From Dacryopinax spathularia (Eukaryota > Basidiomycota > Dacrymycetes > Dacrymycetales > Dacrymycetaceae): 64,000 nt of DNA. The stretch is taken from assembly GCA_037974965.1 (NCBI GenBank), contig JBBPFI010000009.1, positions 186,001-250,000 of the forward strand. Reading direction: 5' to 3'. Both the position numbers and the translations under genes were made by a program. The notes beneath the pieces are model-generated. The model worked only from the letters and a program-made list of their open reading frames with translations, had not been told where the DNA came from and did no database searches. Shown here piece after piece: positions 12,339 to 23,271 of this stretch; the stretch's first letter is position 1; every line of letters starts with the position of its first letter.

Positions 12339-13329
12339 TTACTCCTCCTGGGTCCTCCACCTCTTCGCCCGACTCCAAGCACTTCCCATCCCCCGCTTCA
12401 GCTTCCCTCCCTTCGCAGCTCTCGTATTCTTGCGCCTCACCTGGGCATGCTTCAACGCCCGAGGAGAGCGTTTCATACCAGATGGCAAGGCCCCGACAGA
12501 CGACAATCTACTCGGGCTTGGGCGGGAGTTAGGTGCCGTCGGAGTGGGGACGTCGTCGTCGTCGTTGGCATCGGGGTCGGCGTCGCTCCCGCTGGCGGAT
12601 GACGAGCTGCCGCCAGCAGAAGACGACAGCGAAGAGGAATAGGACCGGACGGCGAAGCACGAGCCGTACGTGCCGTTCCCTCCCATAACTCTCAAGAGGC
12701 ATGCGTCTCCTTCCGGACCAGCGGTACAAGTCGTATTGGACGGGAGCTGCACAGTGAGCTGCGAGTGGGTGCTATTGCTGCCCGAAACATCTCTGCGAGT
12801 AGGTTAGCTCATGAGGCGGAAGATGTGGGGAGAAAGGGAGGACGTACGGCCTGCTCGTGAGGAGGACGACCGGCGTGAAGTTCCGTCCAGTTCCCGTAGG
12901 ATCGTAAGATGCGCTCAGCGCCTGGATCCTATCAGTTACGACAGTCGGAGCATAGGAGAAGAGCCGACTCGCCCCTGCTGCACCCGCCGAGTCGTCCTTC
13001 CACCACAAGCTCACACTGCCGTCGGAGCCTAACATGGGCAGCCCGGCTGCCTCAGCCTGCGCCAGCTGGCTGGGTATGTCGACTGCTGTGCCTGAGGGGT
13101 CGGTGCCGCAGCCTGCGTCCGTCGAGCCGGTAAAGGTCGAGAACGGCGTAGGGTCGGTGCCGTTGGAGAGCGGGAACACGGAGCTGCTCGCGCCTATGCC
13201 GGCCATGGAGGCAGAGGATCCGGGAGAAGTGATGTTGTGTATGTACCCTTGCCCCTGTCCCTGCACGAAGGGAACAAGACCGAGAGCGAGTAAGATGGGG
13301 AGGAGCATTTTCTGCGTTATTGTCAGCAT
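12339..13329 (-). CDS. Secreted Egh16-like (Gas1-type) protein
   Basis: This resembles the Egh16-like virulence-factor family, secreted proteins first linked to appressoria and infection in plant pathogens but also common in non-pathogens; the biochemical role is unknown. Two exons fit: 13329-12848 and 12792-12339, about 311 residues. The ATG at 13329 starts a clear signal peptide (MLTITQKMLLPILLALGLVP, then FVQGQG). Family features are the CGTDPSGTAVDIPSQ block, the LWWKDDSAG region and the late LPSNTTC ... DACLLRV ... GSCFAV segment with its paired cysteines. After this the protein carries a Ser-rich and Asp-rich linker and a basic tail, which the family normally lacks. The tail could be real or could reflect a missed intron. 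It is transcribed away from ALKBH6, with about 870 bases between their starts. Confidence 0.75.
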
Positions 13330-14197
13330 TTTGCTCCTCCTTGGAGGGAGGGAGGGACGGCGTACTTGATTTCCTTGGTTTCTCTGGATATCCAAACGAT
13401 AGTATGTCACCCGCTAGGGGTTATCGCAGACAGCAGCACAAAACGACAGTTGGAGCGAAAAGAGTGTGTTGCCCGTCCGGAGCGGGCTGTTGTTGGCAGT
13501 ATACAAGAGGTTGGTTGTGGATCGCCTCAGAGTGCTGAAAGTAAAGAAGCGGAGCAGGCAATGTGCGAGGAAGTAGGCAACAGTGAGGAGATTGTCAAGC
13601 TAGATGATGGGAGAGAGGTGCAGAGTCGAGTGAGATGAGACGACAACAGAGCGCATGATCCTCCCAAGGCAGGTGGGCATCGCCAGCCGACCAGGTCGGA
13701 GCATGCGTATGTGGTGCATGCGTACGCATCCCCAAAAGTCGAACAACACGCAGTCGACAGTGCATCGCCAGCCGACGAGGACCAGGTGGTGCAGGTGATC
13801 ACGTATTGGCTGGTGATGGCGATGGCGATTCGCCGTTTCCTCCGCGGCTCACATTCGTTGCTAAGGGCTCCTTGTGAGTCGGGCCAGAAGCAAGAAGGCT
13901 GGGGTCCCTGATTTTGGGGGAGGTTTGTTCTCCCGCCGGTACGGTCGTGCTTCGTTAGAGCTTACGTCACCTTCATCTGCTAAAGGTTGTTATTGTTTAG
14001 GCTGGATAATCTGTCGGCTTGACTTTGATCTTAGGCTCTCTGCTGCGTAGACTTCAGGCTGACTCAACCGCCAAGCTACTTGTCGCTTGTGTCTCCTATA
14101 GGCGGAGCCTGTCAACATCAGAAACCAGGCATCTTCTACTGCGCAACTCCCGCACCGACATCATCTCAGCCGTCGTCATCAGCAACCTTCGGAGTCC
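13330..14197. other. Shared upstream region of Egh16-like and ALKBH6 genes
   Basis: This region lies between divergently transcribed genes and should contain both promoters. No gene-like frame was found. A pyrimidine-rich leader is not evident. Confidence 0.35.
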
Positions 14198-15300
14198 ATG
14201 TTCGCCAGCTCTAGCTCTCAGTCCGAGCCCACCGGCGTCGGATCTGAAGCCAGTTCCCACACCCGGCCAGTCCTGCCAAGCAACTTGGAAGAACTGGCAA
14301 AGCATCGCGTGCCTGGCCTGCCGGTATTCTACATACCCGAATTCGTGACACCAGAAGAGGAGGAATACCTTGCAAGGAAGGTGAATTCGATGCGTCCTTT
14401 TGGAAGAGAGTTGGGTGCTGATCAGGGTTGACAGGTTGAGAGTGCGCCGAAGGCGAAGTGGAGGACGTTGAATGGTCGGAGGTTGGCCCGGTCGAATTTG
14501 CAAAGACTGTAAAAGCTACTGACCGCGCTTGGTTGTAGATTACAATTATGGGGTACGAAGACCAGCTTGCGCCAGAACGATGTATCTAACTGTGGGCATG
14601 TGCAGGGGGCGAACTCACCCCATCCAACGCGCTCATTACACAAGCTCTTCCGGACTGGCTCACCTCTCAGTATGTCGCTCACCACTATGGTCCTCCTTGG
14701 AAACCGCTGATAGCGGCCAGCCCAGACATCCTGCCACGGATAGCACGGACTGGTGTATTTGACAAGGCGAAGCAAAGCACGCCAAATCATGTCATCGTCA
14801 ACGAGTACCTGCCAGGCCAGGGAATTTTCGTGCGTCCTCTGCTCCAACCATCGGCTTCCTTCATTCCTTTTCCTGTCTTGCTCTGCTTCTGCCTTTGTTA
14901 TGTCTGCAGTTTACGCGGACATTTTCTGACATGGCGGTAGGCGCACAAAGACGGCCCAGCCTACTACCCTGCCGTAGCGACCCTATCCCTCCTCAGCCAC
15001 AGCACGATGAACTACCACGCGCCTCTCTCCTCCGTACCCTCTCATACCCTGCTTCTCGAACCGCGCTCGCTAGTGATCACAACAGGGGAGATGTACGAAG
15101 AGTACGCGCATTCGATCGACCCGCTGGAGGCGGACGATCTTGGTGCCTTAGAGCTGAGGAATGTGAGCTTGTTGAGCCCGGATTGGGGTGAGAGGGTCAG
15201 GAGAGGGGAGAAGGTGACCAGGGGGAAGAGACTAAGCTTGACTTGTCGAGTGGTGGAGAAGACGGCGAGGGCGCTGCTGCCCATGAGGGGCGCAAGATAG
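14198..15300 (+). CDS. ALKBH6: ALKBH6-type 2-oxoglutarate/Fe(II) dioxygenase
   Basis: AlkB-family enzymes use Fe(II), oxygen and 2-oxoglutarate to demethylate nucleic acids or proteins; the substrate of the ALKBH6 branch is not well settled. Five exons fit in phase: 14198-14380, 14435-14481, 14539-14552 (14 nt), 14606-14829 and 14941-15300, about 275 residues. Conserved pieces are LPVFYIPEFVTPEEEEYL at the start of the fold, GRRLQLWGG across the tiny exon, NEYLPGQGI before the metal site, the HxD pair in AHKDGPAYYP, a distal His in EEYAHSI, and an Arg in the LSLTCR strand expected to bind 2-oxoglutarate. All catalytic positions look intact. The protein begins at the first ATG before a Ser-rich leader. 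Its 3' end faces that of the unknown minus-strand gene 160 bases away. Confidence 0.9.
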
Positions 15301-15460
15301 CCGGCTATGGTGTGGTGATCATCTGTTCATTGTATTTGTTTAATAGTACGATGTCGTTGTGTTTCGATCGTTTTCTGTGCGTGCGGGTCCGTGTGTGCAT
15401 GCTACAAGCAACCAGAAAAGGAGAGATGGATATAGATGTTGTCCCCAAACCAGACGGCAC

Positions 15461-16418
15461 TCAGAACCAACTGCTCCGGCTCCTCCCCATCTCCTCTAGC
15501 CCCACCGGGGTCCGGTGGACCGGTTTCTTCCCGCTCCTTACGCCGAGGACGCGGCGGACAGAGAACCTCGACTTGCGCTCTTTCTCTACTCCGGTACCAC
15601 ACAGCTCCTCGCTCTTGCATTCCCCGCCACGGCGCATAATAAGCTCCTCTTGGAGTGCAAGGCTAATCGCGTGCTCCATTTCATCCCTTTTCCACTCGTT
15701 GAAAGCTGAGGCCGATGGGGGGATGGGGGAAGGCGAGCGATCTGAGGGAAGAATCGTCTCCACCTCGGACATATGGCTCGGTCGTGGTCTCCAGAGCTTG
15801 TGCGGGAGGTTGACTACGTTCTCCTCCCGTTCCGCTTCTGCTGTTGCCTGCTCCCCGACACTTCCTTCCGTGCCACCGCCCTCCTCACTTGGGGTGGGAG
15901 AAGGAGCGTCCCAATGCCGGTGCATCTCGTGGAGCGGGACAAACTCCCTCGGCGCTCTCCAGATCTCACCTGGTTTGCTCGTATCGGGTAAGGAGCACAG
16001 CAGGCTCGCGGATCTGGACCAAGGTAATCGGTGAAGGAGGTCCGCACGGGCCCGGGCGAGCGTGGCTGAGGGGAGAGCGTAGGACGAGGCGGAGAAGGTC
16101 GACGACGTCGGGGAGGAGGAAGAGCAGGAGGAGGCGCGGCTCGTGCTTGGGGAGTAGAGGGCGAGCGCGTCTGGTGTTGGAGAGGAGGAGAGTATCGTGT
16201 TGTGATGTTTCTGTTATGAGGGATTAGAGGCGCCAGTGACGTGAATGATGCGAGGGACGTACGGCGTGAGACGCGTGCTCATCATATCCCTCCTGCTCTT
16301 CGTCGGAGTCTGGGTTATCCTCTACGATGGCAGCCAGGTTGCCCAGGGATTGAGAGCGGCTGACTCTCGCAGTGCAGCGGCGAGGCTCGTACGAAGGGGA
16401 TTGAGAAGAGAAGACCAT
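15461..16418 (-). CDS. Unknown Ser-rich basic protein
   Basis: I do not recognise this protein. Two exons fit: 16418-16263 and 16210-15461, about 301 residues, starting MVFSSQSPSYEPRRC. An early acidic patch (DNPDSDEEQEG) is followed by a low-complexity Ser run. A more ordered middle, with the text KPGEIWRAPREFVPLHEMH, precedes a charged helix (FNEWKRDEMEHAISLALQEE). The C-terminus is basic. No signal peptide, membrane segment or catalytic motif is visible. The helix and the WRAP...FVPLHE block may be conserved among basidiomycetes. The frame is open throughout both exons and the splice site is canonical, so it is probably a real gene. Confidence 0.6.
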
Positions 16419-17464
16419 CGTGTACCGAATGTTGACAGGATACACAGATGAGGGGAGAGGAAGTGCGCGATCCAGTTGCCTTTGTACTGTCCTCCGCGGT
16501 AGCGCGATCCTCGCTGAGGTTGCGACAGGAGCTTCGAGTCTCAGACAGACATTGTCTCTGAAGGCTCGAGGTATGATGCGCATATATGTCGCGCCAATCG
16601 GGCAGAGACTGGCGAGCAATCCGAGACATGATCGGATTGTGCATGCGCGACGCGGTAGTCAGAGACAAGACAACGGGCGTACAGCAGTACAGCGGCTAGC
16701 TGAGTTGAAAACTTCGTTCTTTCCGCGTCTGGAATGGAAGAAACAACGACTGTGACCGAGACATACGCGAGGGAATGCGAGCTGCACTTCGAATCCCACT
16801 GCTGAGACCTGCTCCACCGAGCAAAGACTTGTAGCCCTTGATGTGGGTGTCGATGACTCGTATGTGCAGTATGACGAGTCCTGCCTTGGAATGTTAGATG
16901 TCTCACGAAGGATGCAGAGACAATGCGGATTGTTCGTCTGAGTTGGCGGTTCGGATTTTGCATCTGGAAGACTCGTATACATCCTATCAAGGCGGACGTC
17001 GTAGTCGCCGAGAGTAGTTTCCACCAGGAGGCTGACATCCCGGAGTGTTCCAGGGTGTGCAAGTACATGATTGCTTGACGAGCGCATGGGGTTGGGCACG
17101 TTGATACACATCACCTATTTTCAGCCACGATGCTCGGTGAATGGTAGAGACTAATGTTTCGATCAGCGGTTCCAGGTAGCAAGAGACAAACAGCACCAAG
17201 AACACAGAACAGGCATGATGAGAGTGCGCAGAGTACGTGATGATCGTCGTAGTGAGTAATCAAGAAGAGTGATCGACGCGGAAATGCACGCGCGTCTTTC
17301 ACGTGCGGCTGATTTGTGTGGTCCGTATCATTGCAGTCAGTCAACGACACTCTCACAGAGACAGCGAGCAGCGTCTCACGTGCAGTCGCATATACCCATC
17401 ATTTCAACTCCCCTCCTCCTCCTCGACGTGCATATACTGGCCCCAACCAGCAAACAACGGAACG
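16419..17464. other. 1-kb intergenic region between divergent genes
   Basis: This region separates the minus-strand unknown gene from the METTL14-like gene. Overlapping open frames of 110-175 codons occur on the minus strand (for example 17068-16541), but their compositions look random and I found no motif. The METTL14-like leader near 17400 is C/T-rich. Confidence 0.35.
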
Positions 17465-19601
17465 ATGTCTTCCGCCGATGTCCTCCCACGCGCAGTCGAC
17501 CTCCTCGCAGCACACAACGCCCTCCTCAACAAAGTACGCAACTCTCAACAGGTCAATCGCTCCCTCCTCTCCTCCGCCTTCCCAGAGTCATCGCGGCCAG
17601 CTGTCATCACTGCAGTACTCGACAGTCCTCTTCCTGATGCATCTCACACTGAAGTACCTCGCCTTGAGCGGCCGGATAGTCCCCCATCACCCAAGCGGCC
17701 TTTGCCGGACAGACCAGACCTGCCGCCTGCCAAGAGGGCGAGGATGGCAAAGTACAAGAATTACGTACCGGAGGAAGAAACGATACGGAACGACTACTCC
17801 CAGCACTACGTTGATACAGGCGAGTGGCCGCAGAATTATGTACAGGGTGCCGAGCTTGAGAGGCGTTTTGAGGAGTGCGTTCGTACGCATGTTCCTCATG
17901 CAATCTACTGACGCTCCTTAGATACCCGAAGCAACGCCGTCTACTGCAGCTAAAGAAAGAAGCGGTAGCCGCCGTTGCTCATCCTCCAACATACCTCCCC
18001 TTCCCACTCTCGCCTACGCCAAGCTCGACATCCTCCCTCCTTACTCGCCTGACCCCTCTCAAGTTCGACGTCATCCTGCTGGACCCGTTCCACTCGTCCC
18101 ACACATGGACATGGGACGACCTTACCTCGCTGCCCGTTCCACAGCTCGCTGGAGATCCAAGCTTCGTCTTTATGTGGGTGGGGAATGGGAGCGATGATGG
18201 CCTCGAAAGAGGCAGGGAGGTGCTTGCTAAGTGGGGATATAGGCGGGCGGAGGATATCGTCTGGATCAGGACAAACAAGAGCGATGTAAAAGGGCCAGGG
18301 GTGGGCCATCCAACATCATTGCGTGGTGTGACTGTTGCTGATGAATGCAATAGGGTGACGAGCCAACGACTTCCTTGCTCACGCACACGAAACAGCACTG
18401 TCTCATGGGCATTCGTGGCACAGTACGCCGCTCGACTGACGCCTGGTTCGTTCATTGTAACATCGACACCGATGTGATAATATGGGAGGGCGATACGTCC
18501 GATCCGACACGCAAGCCGCCGGAGCTCTACTCTTTAATCGAGAACTTTTGCCTTGGGACGCGCCGGCTGGAGCTGTTTGGCCGGCCATCATCTTTACGAC
18601 CGGGCTGGCTGACGTTGAGCGAAGATTTCGAGCACTTCGATCCAGCATCCATGTCCACTCCCTCCGCCGAGGATCCCTCTGCCCCCGCGCCAGCCGCGGT
18701 AGAATGGACGCCGGAGTCGTACGCATCCTTCTTCGCCGAAGGCGTCCGCAACGTCGTGCCACCGTCAGCTGAGATCGACTCTCTCCGGCCCAAGTCGCCC
18801 ACCCGTGGGAATGGAGCCGGTCAGACGTTGTTGGCTCCGCCGCCGAATACACAGCGCGCCGTGCCCCGACCCGGACCGGGACAACAACTATCAGGTGGGG
18901 TTGGCGGTGGGATCCCACTGGGTCAGCCCCAGAGGTTAGGACAGACTGGGCCAGCGGGTATCATCCCAGCCCAAGGCATGGTGCCTGCCATGGGTATGAT
19001 AACCCAGCAAGGCCCAGGGATGGCCATGGGGATGCAACCCGGCGGTATGGCGATGCTTCCCGGTCCCAACGGTATGGGGATGGGCATGATGCCAACTATG
19101 CCGATGCAAGGTATGCCGGGCATGCATCAGTCTATGACGGGTATGGGGATGCCTGGGATGGCTCAGCCTGCTATGGCCGGGCTGGGTGGCGGGATGACGC
19201 CTATGGGTGGCATGGGTGTTATGCCTGGTATGGGTGTGGGCATGCCGATGGCTGGTATGGGGATGGGCGTAGGAGGTATGGGGAACATGGGAAACATGGG
19301 TGGGATGGACATGGGAGGCATGGGAGGCATGAACGGCATGGGCGGGATGAACCCTATGGGCAATATGGGCAATCTGAGTGCCATGGGAGGCATGGGTGCA
19401 ATGGGTGGCATGGGAAATATGGGGATGGGGATGAACCTGCCGATGAACATGCAGACGATGCAACCCGGCCAGCAAGGACTCAACTGGGCTCAAGGGATCC
19501 CTCCTGGAGCGGGTCAGCCACAAGCGCGCGGATGGCAGGGACCACAGATGGGCAACAATTGGCAAGGCGGACAAGGCGGGCAGAACGGGCAGGCGTGGTG
19601 A
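17465..19601 (+). CDS. METTL14: METTL14-like MT-A70 family protein with Met/Gly tail
   Basis: METTL14 is the RNA-binding, catalytically silent partner in the m6A mRNA methyltransferase; KAR4 is its yeast relative. Three exons fit: 17465-17874, 17922-18300 and 18354-19601, giving 678 residues. The diagnostic NDYSQHYVDTGEWPQNYV stretch is at about residues 115-132. The MT-A70 core follows, with KFDVILLDPF at the position of the catalytic DPPW of METTL3 and the EPPL of METTL14, then TWDDL, WGYRRAEDIVWIRTNK, KQHCLMGIRGTVRRSTD, ENFCLGTRRLELFGR and RPGWLT. Because DPPW is absent, it is probably non-catalytic like METTL14. The last ~200 residues are a low-complexity GM/GGM-repeat tail with roughly 50 methionines, where animal METTL14 has an RGG tail. 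No METTL3-like partner gene is in the window. Confidence 0.92.
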
Positions 19602-20871
19602 ACAGTGACGCGATTGAGATCTGCTCAGCCATCGGCAGCGCTATTTGGAGGCGCCATTTCGACTGGATCAACGGCAGAGTACGCAGTGCAAGTGCGCCGA
19701 CCGGGTAGTGTGCCAACTCCAGGATTTGAAGGTCTAGCATGCAGACGCGATACACTACCCACTGTTAGAAACAACCGATTGACACGCCCGAGTACACCAT
19801 ATGGGACCGAAGGTCGACCTCAACGGAGCGGATGGTGGAACCGAGCGAGAGGACGACACTGTCTTGCTCACATTCAGCCCATTACGGCGGCGCCGCGTGG
19901 TGACGAGATCGTCAACAACGACGGCAACCGCCACAACGACTGCGACCCGACCGGTCCTCGCGGTATAATAGACTTTCGACGTGGAATCCGATCCATCGCT
20001 GAAGAGATAGACAGCGATAGCTGATGCGGTTCGAGCTGTCCGCGCGGACGGCAAGTCGCGCGGACTCAAGTCGCGCGGACTTGACAATTCACCAGAGACA
20101 GGTGCCGTTGGCCGGGGTTAGGATCTCTCCTGACTGCGGACTGCGTCGTATATCAATATACTGCTTGGGAAGGCTTGATGAGGGGGCCTTCGATATGGAA
20201 CCCCGCCTGTGAGTGTATGGCCTGCCCACGGTCCCTGCTGTGTCCGCCAGCCCGAGTTGATGATTGACCTGCCCGTGGCGCAATCTCCACAAAGAAGCGT
20301 GGGCTATCCCGCGGTCTATGAACCTTGGTTTTGACTTTTTGATAAGCGCCTGAACGACAGCCCGATTTTATTATGTACGCATATTCACTTTTTCCATCTT
20401 GGATCTTTCAGGACCGACCAGGGACAAGCGTCCAGGGGTCCTGAATTCGCTTTTCGGTAGTAGACACATCGCCGACCGAACAATTCACTTCCTCGGGCAT
20501 GGCAAATCGGCGATGATTTGTGCGGTTCATTGGGAGCACACGGAACCATGGCTTGTACAATGTCATTTTTTCTTTTCATTCTGATCGAACCGCATAGCCC
20601 TGAGACCATACAGCCGCTGCCGTCGCAAAGGGCGAGGCGCTCCAAAGACAAGTTAAGGTAGAACGAATAGCAAGAAAGAAAGTTGCAGTATGTTACGAAG
20701 GTGAATGCTTGCGTGCAATAAACGGTTGAACTTGAAATGGGGTTAAGATAAGCGGAGAGAAAGAGTGGGATTAATCCATGTCGAAGGTAAAGTAGGCACA
20801 CCGTTGTTGTACACTGCGTGTTGCTTCGAACCAGCACGCATCAATGGTAAATTTGACAATAGATATATCGC
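19602..20871. other. Convergent intergenic region METTL14-STE12
   Basis: Both flanking genes end here, so it should hold two 3' untranslated regions. A plus-strand frame of 139 codons (19605-20024) starts just after the METTL14-like stop; it has no recognisable motif. A cluster of CGCGCGGAC copies sits near 20040-20081 and is listed separately. Confidence 0.4.
20038..20081. repeat. GC-rich palindrome with short tandem copies
   Basis: A perfect 12-base palindrome GTCCGCGCGGAC (20038-20049) is followed by two copies of AAGTCGCGCGGACT at 20053-20066 and 20068-20081. The three CGCGCGGAC cores lie within 44 bases. Function is unknown; it lies between two converging genes. Confidence 0.75.
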
Positions 20872-23271
20872 TCAGAGAGTAGCCGATGGACGACCTTTAG
20901 TAAACTCGCTGAACGCTTCCGCGACGGAAGCCGCAGTGGGGGTCGGGGTCGCAGCCGCCGCATCGAAGGCGAACAGTGCCGACGTGCCAGTCGGGCTGAC
21001 GAGGTCTTTCGGATCCGTGAAAAGGTGCAGAGAAGGCATCGAGCTACTTGAGCTACCGGAAGGGAAAGGCGAATCGAACATGCTGTAGGTGAGCTCGGGC
21101 ACGGGAGATGGTCCGGACGAGGAGAATGAACCGTCGGACTGTAGAAGACCAGGGTCAATCTCAGCGTTCATGTGGCGCCACTTCTCTCGCCAGTTCTCCT
21201 GCGTTGCCGTCTCTGGCTCCGGGACCACCGGCGAAGGCACTAGGGGAGGAGTTGTCAGCGGACTGGCAAACTTGGTCTGCCAGGCCTTGCTGGGCGAGTA
21301 GTTGTCGGCACTGTTCCCACGGCGCATCTGGGGAACCGAGTATGGTGCGGGTGGGTTAGGGGTGACACTCCTGAATCGCCTGACTGGACCGGGTCCAAAC
21401 GAACTGAAGGCCGAGTGCTTGAACTGCTCTGCGTGCGGCGTGGCTGGTGCAGTGGGCGGCCGCTGCATCTCCTGCGCGAAGAGGAAGTTATTGGTTTGAG
21501 GGGGCCACGTGGCTCCATCGGTCGGCATGAAGGCCGCTGAGCCGGGGGGAGTGACGAGGCCATTGAACGTGAAGGTGTCGGAGGGTATGGAGGCAAGGTT
21601 AGGTGCGGAGCTGGCGAACTGAGGGATGCTATACATCGATGCTTCTGACAAGGCACCTTGAGGCAGGAGGACACCCTCCTCGCCCTCCGCTGCAGCACCG
21701 ACGTCCATGGAGACTTCGATCTCCTTGGGGTCTGCCATTAGGCTGTCTTCGTCAGACTCGAACTCAGGCTCGCTGAAGCTCTCTTGACTGGGCATCCTGA
21801 GCTGCGAAGCCAGCACACCAGCGCCGGTACCTTCCTCACGACCATGTGTGCGGACATGCTGTGCGAGATTATCGCTCCTGCTGAAACGCTTCCCGCACTT
21901 GGCGCACGCATAGGGTTTCTCCATCGTATGGGTGCGCTGGTGGCGACGGAGATGCTCCATGCGCTTGAACACACGGCCGCAGGTGTGTAATTGACAGGCA
22001 AACACCTTGGTCTTCAGGACCGGTGCTTGCATCTCATAGAAGGAGGATGCGACGGACGGAGGAGGCGTGGGCATGGGCGCCATAAAGAATTGTTGCTGGA
22101 AAGGAGGTGGTGAGACGAACTGAGCGTATTGGTTGGTGTCAATCTGCATGTAGGCATCCTGGTATTGAGCTTGAGGAAGGCCCAATCCAACGCTCGTGCT
22201 CCGCTGGCTGTCATTCTCCCAGTCGCTGATCGACTCGGAACGAGCATCCCCAAGCACAGAAGAGGGACGGGAGAGGCGCGAGCGAGAAGGCTTCGCAGCC
22301 CGCTTTCGGCGCTGCTTGTAGGTCGGGGAACCTTCAAAAAGCGAGAACATGTTGGAAATGTGGCCGGGGATGGGTGTAGGCTCTGGTGTCATAGCGGCGG
22401 AGGAACCGTCCTCGGACATCATGCCCACTTGGCGGGCTGCTTGGTCGAGCTCATCTTCTCCATCGACACTCTGGCTCTTCAGGAACTGGTCGTAAAGGCT
22501 ACGCTTGGGGTCGTACTTGAATGATCGGGCAGGCTCGCCGGTGATAACCGTTGTAGGCTCCATCCCCATCCGCTCCCTCTTGAGGTCGCGCTCAAGCGCG
22601 TCGAGGAAGAGGCGATCGTGCGGAACTGAGAACCAGTAAAACACCTTCTGCTTCTTCTGTGTACGGATGCACTGATACTTGAACAGTAGATCAAGGAATG
22701 CCGACTATTCATTTATAAGCAACCGCGCGCCCGTCACATGCAAACACGACGTTGAGCGTACCTTTGGCTCTTCCAGGCACGCGTCCGTTCCAGGCTTCAG
22801 GTTCCGCAAATCAGAAAACACGCCCTCCTCAAACTTCTTCATGTTCCGTACAGGGCGACCGAAAGCCTCGAAGCGGAATACGAGGGCGCGGACGATGTCA
22901 GTACCGGTGATGTGGTAGAGGCCGTTCCATAGTACGCAGGACACGTACTCGCTCGATGGCAGAAGGAAGCGGTTGAGAGCTGGGTGCTGGTGCTCGGGCG
23001 GCGACTGGTTACTGACATTGCCGTCTTCCCATTGTGAAGGTGCAGTCGCAAGGAAGAACTTGAGACGATCAAGATGCGCGAGGAGCTGCTGCTCGTGCAG
23101 AGTCAGAGGCCGAGGGATGGTGTCGGCATTGGCGAGCTGAGCTCCACCGGCGACGCTCATAGGCGGAGAGGGCAAGAATGGTTGCTGGGACTGCTGAGCA
23201 TCTCCATTGAACAACGCAACGGTCTGCTTGTGCTGGTCCCCAAAGTCCGAGAGGGGTGATGGTGTGTTCAT
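20872..23271 (-). CDS. STE12: STE12-like homeodomain/C2H2 transcription factor
   Basis: STE12 proteins act at the end of pheromone and filamentation MAP-kinase pathways. Two exons fit: 23271-22762 and 22704-20872, giving 780 residues. The STE12 DNA-binding domain spans about residues 60-240, with [56 protein letters not shown], then [20 protein letters not shown] just after the intron. Farther down are two C2H2 fingers, CQLHTC...HLRRHQRTH and CAKC...NLAQHVRTH, the arrangement seen in filamentous fungal STE12/SteA proteins but not in S. cerevisiae Ste12. The remaining C-terminus is Pro/Ser-rich. The ATG at 23271 was preferred because [11 protein letters not shown] begins the usual hydrophilic leader; the frame is open for another 70 codons upstream. 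Confidence 0.95.

Noticed and set aside
14650-14712. Possible intron (GTATGT ... GATAG) inside ALKBH6 exon 4
   Set aside because: Removing it shifts the reading frame away from the conserved NEYLPGQGI and HKD motifs, whereas reading through keeps them in frame.
16541-17068. 175-codon minus-strand frame between two divergent genes
   Set aside because: Composition looks random and several overlapping frames are equally long; no family resemblance.
18936-19574. 212-codon minus-strand frame very rich in His
   Set aside because: It is the complement of the Met/Gly repeats of the METTL14-like gene; CAT repeats read as His on the other strand. No independent support.
20029-20045. GGTTCGAG as a tRNA B-box
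   Set aside because: The following bases do not match the B-box consensus and no A-box or clover-leaf could be drawn around it.
20872-22644. Frame starting at 22644 as a separate zinc-finger gene
   Set aside because: Its first codon is GTG and it continues the STE12 DNA-binding domain from the exon at 23271-22762, so it is the second exon of STE12.
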